NCBI GenBank assembly: GCA_015146655.1
Contig: VKHL01000004.1
Coordinates: 372,001 to 436,000 of the forward strand
Direction of reading: 5' to 3'
DNA from: Ochromonas danica
Lineage: Eukaryota; Sar; Chrysophyceae; Chromulinales; Chromulinaceae
Length of the DNA stretch: 64,000 nt
The notes below the pieces were generated by a model. That model had not been told where the DNA came from. It was given only the letters and a program-made list of their open reading frames with translations, and searched no databases. Position 1 is the stretch's first letter, and the number at the start of each line of letters is the position of its first letter. Positions 43,963 through 53,777 of the stretch are shown here, one piece after another. Both the position numbers and the translations under genes were made by a program.

Positions 43963-45795
43963 CTATATAAATGCATTCAAACGAGGCATCCAATAAGATC
44001 TTTCCTCTATGCTCAGCTTATCTTTCAGCACTATGACCAAATCTTCATCAATATTTAACACTAACAACGTCGAGGACATCATTGTCTTGACAAAGGCCAA
44101 AAGTGCAGAGAAAGTCACGGTAGTCTCTCGAATATCTAACACAGTGATGAGAGGTGGTTGAACGGTCAAGATTGTCTCCAAAAACGCGTCGGAAATCATT
44201 GCACAACCTTCAACATTCAACCGTTTTATTTGCTTAGCATAGCTAACCAACAAGGTAGACATGGCCTTCTCACTGAAGGCAATGCCATCAACCAGAGAGA
44301 TCTCTCGTAAATGTGGGCAGTATTTGGGCAGCATTTGTAAGAGCTTATCTGTAAATGTCTGACAACCCTCTAACTCCAAGGCAACCAGTTTACTGCAATA
44401 GGATAATGCAGTTGCCATGGAAGAGTCTGTAAATGTTGTACCATTACTACTACTTCCATTACTATGAGCCAAGAGAAGTGACAGTGTACGTAGGTCTTTA
44501 CCATGACGACAAGCAAGTTGACAGAAAGTCATAGCCGAGACAGCACAACCATCTCGTCCCTGGAAGAGTCGCAGTGGATAGCGAATGAGGTCGAGGGCAT
44601 CCCATATCTCCATTTCCGACATACTGTCATTCAATAGTGTAATCTCACAATAGGGTTGGCTATTGTTGTTGTTGCTGTTGCTACTGCTGCTGCTAAGACT
44701 GGACGATATCTGTTGAAGTTCGTCATAGACTGTATATTCCATTTGACTTGAGGCAAACTCATGCAAATCAGAGCATGAGGCAATGACATGATGGAAAGAC
44801 TTCATAGTGGGACCATCACAACCTGAAAGATCCAAAACAATCAATTTCGGACAGTGATGTACAATCTCTGATATGAGATCATCTGTAATGGCTAAGGCTG
44901 TAGAAGAAGAGGAAGTAAACGTGATAGTAGAGGTGGTAGTAGTATTGGTGATGGTTGGAATAGTATGATGATCTCTTCGAAAGACAATATGTAATGAGCG
45001 TAAGAGTTTGCATTCTTTACAAAGAAAGAGAATATCTTCCATTGTAACACCTGATGTCTCAAAGGCAATTGCTTTCAACTTCTTACATGTCATAGCTATC
45101 ATACGTAATGTTTCACTTGTTACACCTAATGAGATATCCATACGAATTTCTTCTAATACAGGATAAAACCTATGAATTAGTTTCTCTACACTGTCATTAG
45201 TGATTGCAGGACAGTTATTCAAATTCCAAGCTTGAATCTTCCCTATAGCATGATAAGAGGCTTCAATTAAAAGAGAAAGATCAGAATCAGTTAATCCATG
45301 CCAATGTGTGACATTAATAGCACGAAGATATGGGAAAGATTGAAAGAAACGATAAATAATAGTAGAAGAAGAGGAAGAAGAGGAAGAAGAAGGTAGATTG
45401 ATGACTTGTCCTGGCTCAGCATAGAGATAGAGCATGTCAATATGTTGTAAACGTAATGATGACAAAGAAGCTAATGTCTCAATCTCTTCAATCCAGACTG
45501 TCACTTCTTCTACATGAATTTCACGTGAAGATAACCATTCTAAGAAGTTAACATGGAAAGTTTTAATAATATTAGGTGAAGAATGGAAATGACAAGCAGG
45601 ATGTTTAAGTAGAGATAGAAAATCTTGTCGTATTCCATAACATGGACTACATGCAACATCTAAATGAGAAAGATCATAAAGATCAGCTATCCAATCTTTG
45701 ATAATACAAAGTATTAGTTCTTGTGGAAGAGAAAAGAAGAGTGGATAGGTCATTATTTTGGTTGTAGTTGTTGTTGTTATTATTCTAGTGGACAT
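43963..45795 (-). CDS. Leucine-rich-repeat protein, F-box-like N-terminus (AMN1/FBXL type)
   Basis: Intronless, 610 residues. The N-terminal segment FFSLPQELILCIIKDWIADL (about 20-40) resembles an F-box helix, as in FBXL ubiquitin-ligase adaptors, but it is divergent. From about 170 the protein is made of cysteine-containing LRRs. Examples are LRAINVTHWHGLTDSDLSLL, LIVLDLSGCDGPTMKSF, LVALELEGCQTFTDKLLQML, LREISLVDGIAFSEKAMSTL and IKRLNVEGCAMISDAFLETI. Ser and Asn runs lie between some repeats. No signal peptide or membrane segment is evident. Proteins of this architecture are numerous in some stramenopile algae. They may act as substrate receptors, but the target is unknown. The start at 45795 is followed by a Thr run; a second Met 14 residues on is possible. 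Confidence 0.83.
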   Translation of the reverse strand: MSTRIITTTTTTKIMTYPLFFSLPQELILCIIKDWIADLYDLSHLDVACSPCYGIRQDFLSLLKHPACHFHSSPNIIKTFHVNFLEWLSSREIHVEEVTVWIEEIETLASLSSLRLQHIDMLYLYAEPGQVINLPSSSSSSSSSTIIYRFFQSFPYLRAINVTHWHGLTDSDLSLLIEASYHAIGKIQAWNLNNCPAITNDSVEKLIHRFYPVLEEIRMDISLGVTSETLRMIAMTCKKLKAIAFETSGVTMEDILFLCKECKLLRSLHIVFRRDHHTIPTITNTTTTSTITFTSSSSTALAITDDLISEIVHHCPKLIVLDLSGCDGPTMKSFHHVIASCSDLHEFASSQMEYTVYDELQQISSSLSSSSSNSNNNNSQPYCEITLLNDSMSEMEIWDALDLIRYPLRLFQGRDGCAVSAMTFCQLACRHGKDLRTLSLLLAHSNGSSSNGTTFTDSSMATALSYCSKLVALELEGCQTFTDKLLQMLPKYCPHLREISLVDGIAFSEKAMSTLLVSYAKQIKRLNVEGCAMISDAFLETILTVQPPLITVLDIRETTVTFSALLAFVKTMMSSTLLVLNIDEDLVIVLKDKLSIEERSYWMPRLNAFI

Positions 45796-45891
45796 GTTGG
45801 ATGTTTTTTTCTGATTTCTTGTATTTTGTATTCATTCAATGCCAACATGCCCAGGACAGAATGGGAATGCCCACCCCATCTTAATCCTCTA

Positions 45892-45928
45892 TTAAGTTAA
45901 ACATTTGGGGGTGGTCTTGGTAAGTTAA
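45892..45928. promoter_or_regulatory. Two TAAGTTAA motif copies upstream of the LRR gene
   Basis: TTAAGTTAA at 45892-45900 and TAAGTTAA at 45921-45928, 97-133 bp before the LRR gene start. They are the reverse complement of the TTAACTTA motif seen in other promoter gaps. The function is inferred only from recurrence. Confidence 0.3.
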
Positions 45929-46061
45929 CGTCTGCCCCTACCCTCCCGGGTCAAATCGAAATCCCAAGACCATGTTGTCTCAAGTTACCAAGCACTAGAC
46001 TACGTTATGGCTCATCAACCGCCTGCGTACGGTCTTGATGTGACTGCAGACATTCGTTTGG

Positions 46062-46799
46062 GTGGGAGATATGTCCCTGCAAATCCGGCTAATGCCCCTA
46101 TTCCTGCGGATATGGTACCGGCCCAATTTCATCAGCTCTACTAGCCCTACCATAGTCCACCATGCTCTACCACATATCCTGTCTCTATCGTCGAAGTGGA
46201 GAGCTATCCATGCGCGAGTCAATGAGACGATCTCGAGGCAGGGCGATCACGAGGCCGAGATGGACGAAGACTACCGCAACGAGGCCTTCGCTCTTTACCG
46301 ACTCTTCACAGAAGTCGCTGAGACCTGCGTTGACATGTTTTCCAATGTCTACACTAACTTTGGCCAGGAGGTCTTACTCAATCTGCTGTTGGAATGCGCG
46401 GCTTTCCATCAGAGCCATCAGATCGCACGCATTCCTTTGAAGTTCTTCTACGAACTCTCCATGATGATCAAACCTCCTTCTTCTTCATCTCAGGGAGAAA
46501 GAGCTGATATCAATGAGACGTCTTCTTCTTCTTCTTCTTCTGATAATATCAATAACAATGGCCACCATAACAATGGCAGGAATGGAGGAGATCGATTGGG
46601 CTTAGAGATGTATCAGAAGTATGGTCCTTTTTATGGCAAGCTGCTGGAGGTCGCAGTGCTCAACCTCACTTTACCCTTCCCCGTGCTATCAGGTGCCAAG
46701 AAGATGACTGACGATCAGTACGAAAGGAGTTTCGCTCTTGATGAGAGAGGAAGAGTCCTGTTGGCCGATGGCTTTTGTCAGAACCCTATCAACCGATAA
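46062..46799 (+). pseudogene. Transportin-3-like (karyopherin-beta) gene fragment
   Basis: An open frame of about 245 codons. Residues 70-130 (FALYRLFTEVAETCVDMFSN, LLNLLLECAAFHQSHQIARI, then FFYELSMMIKP) resemble the middle of transportin-3/Mtr10/importin-13, nuclear import receptors for SR proteins. PFYGKLLEVAVLNLTLPFP continues that match. A full receptor is about 900-1000 residues. Here only about one fifth is present, there is no proper ATG in frame at the expected place, and the frame ends soon after the matched region. A Ser run and an Asn/His run interrupt it. It is flanked on the right by a broken Crinkler/RHS-type NTPase. It is best read as a captured or left-over gene fragment. The family match is by eye and moderate. 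Confidence 0.5.
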
Positions 46800-46801
46800 A
46801 T

Positions 46802-47884
46802 GCGGCGAGCCTCTCGGACTCCACCCCTCAGCACTGGATTTGGATCCTCGCAATGCTCTATGAGGTAAGCACTTTCTATGTTTAGAGTTTTGTTTCGCTC
46901 TTAGTTTAGTTAACTTCTCTTTTGTTATGGTAGGAATAGTGCCTCCTCCTGTTGTGGTGCACCTCACTACCCCCATAACTCTGGGACAACGAGAGGTAAG
47001 GATGGGAGTCTTTCGAAAGTGGGCATCAGTTGCAATAGAAATACTCTCTTTTATTTGCGCCTCAATCCACTCAACGGTTTCCTTTGCACCGATTAAATAA
47101 GCAGGTGTCCCCGAATTCTTGTCAGTATTTAATCGGTGCACGGAAACCGTTGAGTGGATTGATGCGCAAATAAAAGAGAGTATTTCTATTGCAACAGATG
47201 CCCACTTTCGAAAGACTCCCATCCTTACCTCTCGTTGTCCCAGAGGTGGGAAGACAACGATTCAACGATTCTAGAGGCTCTTGACAGATCTCTAAAGCTG
47301 CGTGAAGTTAATACGATGACGGTGTCGTTCAATGGCACATCGGGATTCTTACGGGTGCCGGGCGAGTCTGCCAGCGAGGCTCTGTACCGTCTTATGACAA
47401 ACCAGCTGGATTTGAGGATTGGCAAGCAGTCTCGGCGCGTCGTGGATTGGGACGCCTTGGATATGCATATTGGTGAACAGCAGTTTGTTCTTCTCATTGA
47501 TGAGATTAACGTGCTGTGCACCACCGTGTGGGCAGCGAGTTGGCGGGAGTTTTAAAGCGCTACTTCCTGGACAAGGTCAATCGGCACCTCGTTGTCACTA
47601 GCCACCAGCAGCCATTTCTGAATGATAGTGGAGATGGTGCTTTGGATCGAGGTGATGCTGGAGTTGATGTGTTCAAGCTGTGGAGTGACAGCGTGACCGC
47701 TTTGAGCGAACGCTCGCTGACGCTGGTCCCTATGCCTTTCTGTAGTGACGTCTCACGGTTGAAGCTTATGAATGTAGTGCGCTGCAGGAAGATCACCCAG
47801 TCGCTACTAGCAGCTTTTTACGGCTTTATGCCGTCACTCATGTACGCTGTCTGCATGCAAGGCGAGAAGAGTCATGATTCATGA
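46802..47884 (+). pseudogene. Broken Crinkler/RHS-type NTPase (fossil)
   Basis: This stretch holds parts of the P-loop NTPase module shared by oomycete/chytrid Crinkler effectors and trypanosome RHS proteins, a mobile, often retroelement-linked family. Parts seen are a pre-NTPase segment with PPPVVVHLTTPITLG, a Walker A-like element with GGKTT, a SFNGTSGF strand, a Walker B-like LLIDEINVL, and an LVVTSHQQPF segment. The copy is broken, with at least two breaks, and contains a hairpin of its own sequence (separate entry). The family is known for very high turnover. The near-identical hairpin arms suggest at least the last rearrangement is young. The identification is from motif order by eye. 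Confidence 0.55.
46981..47243. repeat. Near-perfect inverted repeat inside the fossil NTPase
   Basis: Arms 46981-47099 and 47126-47243 face each other across a loop of about 26 bp. By eye they differ at only about four places. The ends read CTGGGACAACGAGAGG and its reverse complement. Both arms appear to carry family sequence, so this looks like a snap-back duplication of a gene segment rather than an inserted transposon. Confidence 0.88.
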
Positions 47885-48029
47885 TCATGGAGTGATATAA
47901 ATTTAATCAGTAATTACCTAAGGGATCAAAGCTGGAGTCACAAGTGTGTATTAGCTATTACATCATTCTAATATACGATTCCCAATGCGTCGTAGTTCTA
48001 AAAGAAACGAAATTAGCGCCTTTTTTGGC

Positions 48030-49025
48030 TCAATGCGTTGTAGAGTTGTGAATATCTTGAAGAAATTGTAGTAGTGCGATATTCAACTCTCGATAGATCG
48101 AAAGATGTACAAAATGATAGCGATCAAAGTAGGCTTCCTTTGTATTGACCAGATGCTTCGTTAAAGCAAAGGTATCAAAGAGTAGGAAACCTGATGAAGA
48201 AAGCTGCTTGCGAAATCCTTCGTCTTCAAATTGTGCTCCTCGATTTAGTTCGGTTGTTGTAGCTTTCCAAATGGCATATTTGGTTGCTTTACTCACGGCT
48301 GCCTGGAGACGAGGTAGATATGATGATTGACTAACTAGGTGGTGACTCCAGAACCCGTGGTTGAAGATCAGATAGTCAGGCTGGAAAGGTACAAGCTTAT
48401 GAGTGATGAAGTCATGGGCATCAACATAGCTCTGATTTGCTTCAGGGTTGAAGGATAGAAGATGAGTTTCGCCCATACAGTTAGCAGAGAATTCTTTCGT
48501 TGTTGGTAAGTCTCTGCTCAACAGCATAGGGAAGGGAGGGAAAAAGCTATTCAATGTGATTGTCAGATTGAGTCCATAGTGATGGAAATAACGATTTTCA
48601 CGACAAGAATGAAATATAGAATCATGCCGATAGGCATCAATTATTTCATGGCATCCCATACGCTTGTTGGTAGAGTGTAAGAATCCATCCCAACTACCAA
48701 ACTCTTTCTCTCGAATCAAGCTAGGCAGACCAGGATCTTCTAACCATTGTCCTGATGAAAGAAACCAAGCCAATGATAAGTATTGATATCGTGTAAGAGA
48801 GTCGCCGATGAAGCTGATTCTCTTGTTACGAAGAAAGCTTAACCACTTCAAATCTATTCCATTTCGTAGAGGATGATCTTTGAATGCAACAATGAAAGAA
48901 TCTTGCAATGATTCACTTTGAAAGTGCCAAGGATAATCTTGTACAATGCTATTACCCTCAACAGTTATTAACCAGGAAAAGTTGAGAAGAGATACTAACA
49001 GAGTAACATAGAGAGAGCAAGTCAT
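48030..49025 (-). CDS. Secreted PC-esterase/SGNH-like protein
   Basis: Intronless, 331 residues. The start is the ATG at 49025-49023; the open frame goes slightly higher, but from GTG. The N-terminus is a signal peptide (CSLYVTLLVSLLNFSWLITVEG). RISFIGDSLTRYQYLSLAWFL near 67-87 carries the GDS nucleophile block of the PC-esterase/TBL/Cas1 branch of SGNH hydrolases. YFDRYHFVHLSIYRELNIALL near the end supplies the Asp-x-x-His pair. Family members add or remove acetyl groups on glycans in the Golgi or outside. Several N-glycosylation sequons are present (NLTI, NQSY). The substrate is unknown. Length and motif order fit the family. It lies downstream of the broken NTPase stretch, convergent with it. 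Confidence 0.82.
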   Translation of the reverse strand: MTCSLYVTLLVSLLNFSWLITVEGNSIVQDYPWHFQSESLQDSFIVAFKDHPLRNGIDLKWLSFLRNKRISFIGDSLTRYQYLSLAWFLSSGQWLEDPGLPSLIREKEFGSWDGFLHSTNKRMGCHEIIDAYRHDSIFHSCRENRYFHHYGLNLTITLNSFFPPFPMLLSRDLPTTKEFSANCMGETHLLSFNPEANQSYVDAHDFITHKLVPFQPDYLIFNHGFWSHHLVSQSSYLPRLQAAVSKATKYAIWKATTTELNRGAQFEDEGFRKQLSSSGFLLFDTFALTKHLVNTKEAYFDRYHFVHLSIYRELNIALLQFLQDIHNSTTH

Positions 49026-49916
49026 TGTAACCACTGCCTTCCGCCACGGAATCCAACCTCCAATGCCATGGCAGGAAAAGAGCTATCAAGGTGAGGCTGG
49101 TTAAGATGGAGTTGTGTGCGCACATGGTCAGCGGCGCTGTTCAATTTTCTATTTTGTGGTGGGTTGAGAAAAAGGGAGTGGGGTGCTCATCGTACCACAT
49201 CGTACCAGCCTTTCGTATTTCGGGATTTTCGTCGCAATAAAATGCGTTTGATAAGTCGTTTTCCATATGGTTTGTTGGGTGAGGCTGCCCGTTTTATCCC
49301 GAAAATCCCGAAAATCGTGCTAAACGAAAATCCCGAAATACGAAAAGCTGGCACGACTTCCACCGGGCGGAATCGACCAGCACTCAGAGCAGAGTGTGTG
49401 GCATTCGCTCTCCCACACAAATACAAGTAAATTTGGTAGGGGTGGTTGGCACTGTATACTGTACACTGTACAAATATACAAGATAGAAACCCAATAAAAA
49501 CAATAGCATTGGTATCATACTGTAGGATGAGTAGTATTAGTAGTGGTAGTAATGGTAGATAGCCAAGGAAATCTTTTAGCCCAAGGAGTGATTTTAGTCC
49601 AGTTGAGAAACTCAAACATACAGTATCATATAACATACTCAAGCACTGTCAACTGAATTCAACATTTCTTGGAAATATCTTCTTTTCGTCACATTTCGAT
49701 TCTCTCCTAAAGAGAGGGGGAAGTCATACGTCACTAATGTACAGGTGCACTACTAGCAGCACAGTGGAATAGTGTAACTTGAGGTGGAATAGTCTTCATT
49801 ACGGTTATTATAACAGCATTCATCTCAATGAGATCTACAACAGTGTACAGACAAAGCATTCATCTCCTTTTGCTCCTATACCAATCAAGTCAAACCAACA
49901 CTAAGATGATCATCGT
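49026..49916. other. Long intergenic gap with a small inverted repeat
   Basis: An 891-bp gap between two minus-strand genes. It contains an inverted repeat at 49210-49350 (separate entry). A minus-strand frame of about 150 codons (49187-49642) is hydrophobic but runs through that repeat and is not called. A 34-codon minus-strand reading at 49515-49619 (opening MFEFLNWTKITPWAKRF) has codons like the local genes and could be a tiny gene; support is weak. Confidence 0.45.
49210..49350. repeat. Imperfect inverted repeat
   Basis: CCAGCCTTTCGTATTTCGGG on the left (from about 49207) pairs with CCCGAAATACGAAAAGCTGG on the right (to about 49351). The right side also has extra CCCGAAAAT copies near 49298-49315. 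The spacer is about 85 bp. A related phrase (TTTCGGAAATTCGGGATT) occurs near 53352. It may be a remnant of a small hairpin element. Confidence 0.6.
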
Positions 49917-52900
49917 TCACTTCTTCAAGACATTGATCGAGTCGAACGGATCCAAAGCCTTACCGGAGCTCAATCCACCAATACTACCACCAACACCCAC
50001 ACCTCCTCCCACGCCGCCAGCCATACCTCCTCTGCCATAGGATGAAGAGGGGTCACTGTTGAGATTCAACCGCTGCTGGTTGGCAATATAGTTATTGTTA
50101 TTTGTTGTTGTAAAGGGAGCACTCAATGGACCTTGTTGACTCTGTGGAACAGACCATCTGTTGTTATTGCCTGATAAATTCATGTTCATAGCCATGCCAG
50201 TTCCCATCCCTCCAGAAAGACCTGTTCCGCCCATTGCTTGGGGTGGGAAGGCAGCCATTGCAGGTGGAGGACTCATCATTGGAATGGATCCTCCCATCAC
50301 ACCAGCGGGGCTCATCGGAAATGTTGTCGGGACACCATATGCTCGCGGCGATAGCATGACAGGCTTGGAAGGAGTTGTTGGAGGATGATCATACAGACTG
50401 AGTAGATCCAATCCAGCAGCTGATAGACCACCACCACTTGATCCCCTTGTAATCGAAGGAGGAGCAATAGCTGGAGCAGCAGGAAGAGGCTGCAAGATAT
50501 CCGAGGAGAAGATGTCCAACAGAGGTGCTCCAGATGAGGCAGTCACAGATGGAGCAGGAGCGGAGGTGAAAGCAGCGGCAAAAGGTGGGGCAGGAGGGGC
50601 TGGATGAACTGTCGCAGCCACTGGTTGTATTGGCTTGGTGGCACTTGCTGTGGATGTTGCCGAGGTGCTGGGTGTTATTGAACCAAAAGCATCCAATAGA
50701 TCATCTGTCGTGTTAGCAGTACGAGAACCACTTTGCAAAGGTGGAGTAAAGGTCGAAGAGGAAACAGAGAGAGAATTGCGAGCAGAAGACGAGACGACAG
50801 TATCGACAGGACTCTGCATATCCACCAAAGGTTGTGATGCTAGTTGAGGCTGTGCTTTAGCATGTGCCGATGGCAGCGGTTTTGTTGGTCTGTTACTGCT
50901 ACCACTGGCAGTAGGCGTCGCACCGCCAAAAGGGTCGAAAAGATCTGCTGCAGCAAACGATTTCGCGGAAGGTTCTGAAAAACAAAAACAAGTACAAGTA
51001 CTTCATTAGTAACTACAAACGGTGATTATAGAGAACAAAGGTCATTACCATCTCCAAAGTCCAATATAGAAGTTGTTTCTTGCGTTGCTGTCGGGACTGT
51101 TGGTGCATGTGGTGCTGAGGAAGAACTGGGAGCTGCGAAGGGATCGAATGTATCATGGAAAGCCTCAAATCCACCACTAGCGCTCTGCCTTTGACTTTCT
51201 TCTTGTTCTTCTTCTTCTTCGCTATCTTGTCCAAAGGCATCAAATGTGTGGAAGGTTTGGGACGGTTGGGCAGATGGAGCAGGCTTGGCCGTTGTTGTGG
51301 TGACGGCAGGAAGTGGCTTGCTACCGAAGGCATCGAACCCAGCAACTGATGAAGGGTGAGATGCATCGAAGTTGATAGTGTCAGGTTCCGCAAATGGATC
51401 GAATCCTCCCGTAGAGACTGTGTGAGAGTGAGAGGTCTCAAAGCTTGGTCTGCGAGGACCACCAGTGGAGGAGGCTGACGTTCTGAAAGCTCCAATACCA
51501 TCGTCTTCGTCCTCTTCAACTGAACCAAAGAGGGAAGCAGCAGTAGAGGGCTTCGATGCTGCAGCCGCTCCGCTACCACTCTCTCCAAAGGGATCGAACA
51601 CATCATGTTTCGAGTCCACCAGCACAGTGGCAGGAGCAGCGGCTGGGGGAGCAATTGAGTCCGTGGGGGAAGAAAAGGATGGCCTCTTTAATGAGGAACG
51701 CGGTACCACGACTGCATTGTCACTATCATCGAAAGGGTCGAAAGAACTCACAACGAGAGGTGTAGCAGCAATAGCAACAGCAGCGCCAGTGGTAGCAGCC
51801 GAGGCTGAGCCCACAGTGGAAGGAGGAGACAATGCGGGCGCCGCTTGGAATAGATCTTCGTCAAGAGCCTGAGGCGACGTCTCAGTCGAGTCAGAAGGAA
51901 GATGTCCTCTCTTAGCCGCAAGTCGTTTTGCAGCCACAGAGTTCGATGAAGGAGGTTGTCCTTTACGAGGAGGAGGAGCAGGTGCTGCCTTCTTCTTGTT
52001 CTTGCATTCGCGCACTTTATCAGCTTCTAGACGAGCTTCTCTTCGTTTGATCGCTTCTTCAGTTAACTGATAAGGAGGTAAAGGACGTCCAGCAGCAAGT
52101 TCCACTACCATCTCCAATAGTTCTGCCACAGTTGGTCTTGCCTCAGGGTCGATATCCAACATTCGCTTCAAAAACACATGTCCATCCTCTGTGAGAGGAG
52201 AATCCTTAGGGATAGTATATTTGCCTGCAATAATTGCTAGACTGCCTACATCTTGGAAAGGATGTTTAAGGAAAGTCAAGGCAAAGAAGACACACCCCAA
52301 GGCCCAGATGTCCGACTTCTCCGTCAAGATCTCTCTCATATAGAGATCAGCCATCTCAGGAGCACGATACATAGGTGTTGTCTCTCGTTGTATAATCTCA
52401 TCCGCTTGTTCACGTTCAGTTATATTCCTTAAATAGATGGGACTTTCTACACAAGAGCCAAAGTCACACAATCGTACTTTACCATCAGGACCAAATAGTA
52501 CATTTTCTAATTTAATATCTCGATGAATGATAGGAGGATGATTTTCATGGAAAGCTTGTATACCTAATAATATCTGTCCGAAAATACGATAAATGGCTTC
52601 AGCGGGTAAGAAAGATCCATGACGACTATTGAGACGATCCAAGAGATGTCCGCCAGGGTAATACTCCATTAGTAACAGTGCTTCACGTCGTCCATCACGC
52701 TCTCCAATATCATTATCAATTAGTTTAACGACATAAGGACCAGTAAACTTACGAAGAAGGTTGACTTCTTTCTTAACAATTTCAAAACTAGATGGTCGAT
52801 CAATATTACAACGTTTTAATGCTAATTCACGTTGACTATGAGGTTCAATGACAAGGTCAATGACACCAAATCCACCTATAAGAACAACAACAAGAACAAG

Positions 52901-53146
52901 AAGAAGAATTCAAAAGAATGTCATGTATCTATTGTGAGGATGAAGTGATGAAGTGAGTCATTCAGATGAGATATTAGATGACTGTGTACCTTCAGCTAGT
53001 CGTTCTTTTACAATAACTTGATGATTTCTTATACGAATTTCTTCAGGTTGAATATTTGTTTGTTGGAAACTTTGAGTAAAAGTTTGACCAAAAGTCTGTC
53101 CCAAGGTTTGTCCTAAGTTTCCAACTTGATTGAAGAAAGACGACAT
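49917..53146 (-). CDS. NAK-family (AAK1/BIKE/GAK-like) endocytic protein kinase
   Basis: Three exons: 53146-52990, 52875-51049 and 50974-49917; 1013 residues. The glycine loop is completed across the first junction (RLAEGGFGVIDLV). LALKRCNI gives the catalytic Lys. HRDIKLENVLF, CDFGSCVE and TTPMYRAPEM with a short activation segment are hallmarks of the NAK family. The kinase domain covers about 45-320. The remaining 690 residues are disordered and Pro/Ala/Ser-rich. They contain many DPF-type motifs (FDPFGES, FDPFAEPD, FDPFDDSD, LFDPFGG, LDPFDS), which in metazoan AAK1 and epsins bind the AP-2 alpha ear. This supports a role in clathrin-mediated endocytosis by phosphorylating adaptor mu subunits. 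The N-terminus has repeated GQTFGQTF-like units. The family call is firm; the orthology within NAK is not. Confidence 0.9.
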
Positions 53147-53777
53147 GAAAAACTTTTGTTTTGTGACTGATGAAGAAGAAAAATTAAATGCTGAGAGAAA
53201 GAGAGGTTAGATCAATTGAATGAAGAATGGAATTTTATTCTGTCAATCAGTTATAATTTCTTGGATAAGATATCTCCCCTATCTTTCCATCTCATCAATG
53301 ATGATGTGATTGAGATGATCTTCTCCTACCTCACTGACCTGTATGGGAGTTTCGGAAATTCGGGATTCAGATTGCGAAACATGGGTGAAACTTCCCAGCC
53401 TCCAAAAACTGTTTTATCGTGTCGTTTTGCAAGGAGAAAGAAACGGGTTGGAATGACCGTTGTCTGTTTATTTTCAGCGATAAAGTGTTTGTTGCACTAT
53501 GGTTGGACGGGTAGTCGTTACCTAGTCGTTGACGGCGACCCACCGTGACTGAGACAATAGCAGCAACAATACCAACAATAACAACAACAATAACAACAAA
53601 AGAAACAATCCATCCCTATTGATTCTCATCTTTAAAAAAGAAAATAATCACTTTCTTTCTATCTGATTCATTCAAATCGTAAGAAAGGTCTTTGATTATT
53701 ATTCCAAATAGGTGATATTGTGGTTTGAATAGAATTGTTTCAATTAAGTGGAAGAAGAAGAAGAAGTTGTTGTTAGT
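53147..53777. promoter_or_regulatory. Divergent promoter region
   Basis: A 631-bp gap between the NAK kinase and Polo kinase starts. A 110-codon plus-strand frame (53216-53548) includes HLINDDVIEMIFSYLTD, reminiscent of an F-box helix, but the rest is unlike a protein domain. I treat it as chance or a relic. AT-rich sequence with (AAC)n lies near 53560-53600. Confidence 0.35.

Noticed and set aside
46689-47222. 177-codon minus-strand frame across the hairpin region
   Set aside because: It runs through an inverted repeat whose plus strand carries the family motifs; the minus frame is a by-product of the palindrome.
49187-49642. Hydrophobic 150-codon minus-strand frame
   Set aside because: It passes straight through an inverted repeat and has no supporting domain or codon pattern over its length.
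53216-53548. 110-codon plus-strand frame with an F-box-like phrase
   Set aside because: Only about 17 residues resemble an F-box helix; the rest does not look like protein, and it lies in a divergent promoter.
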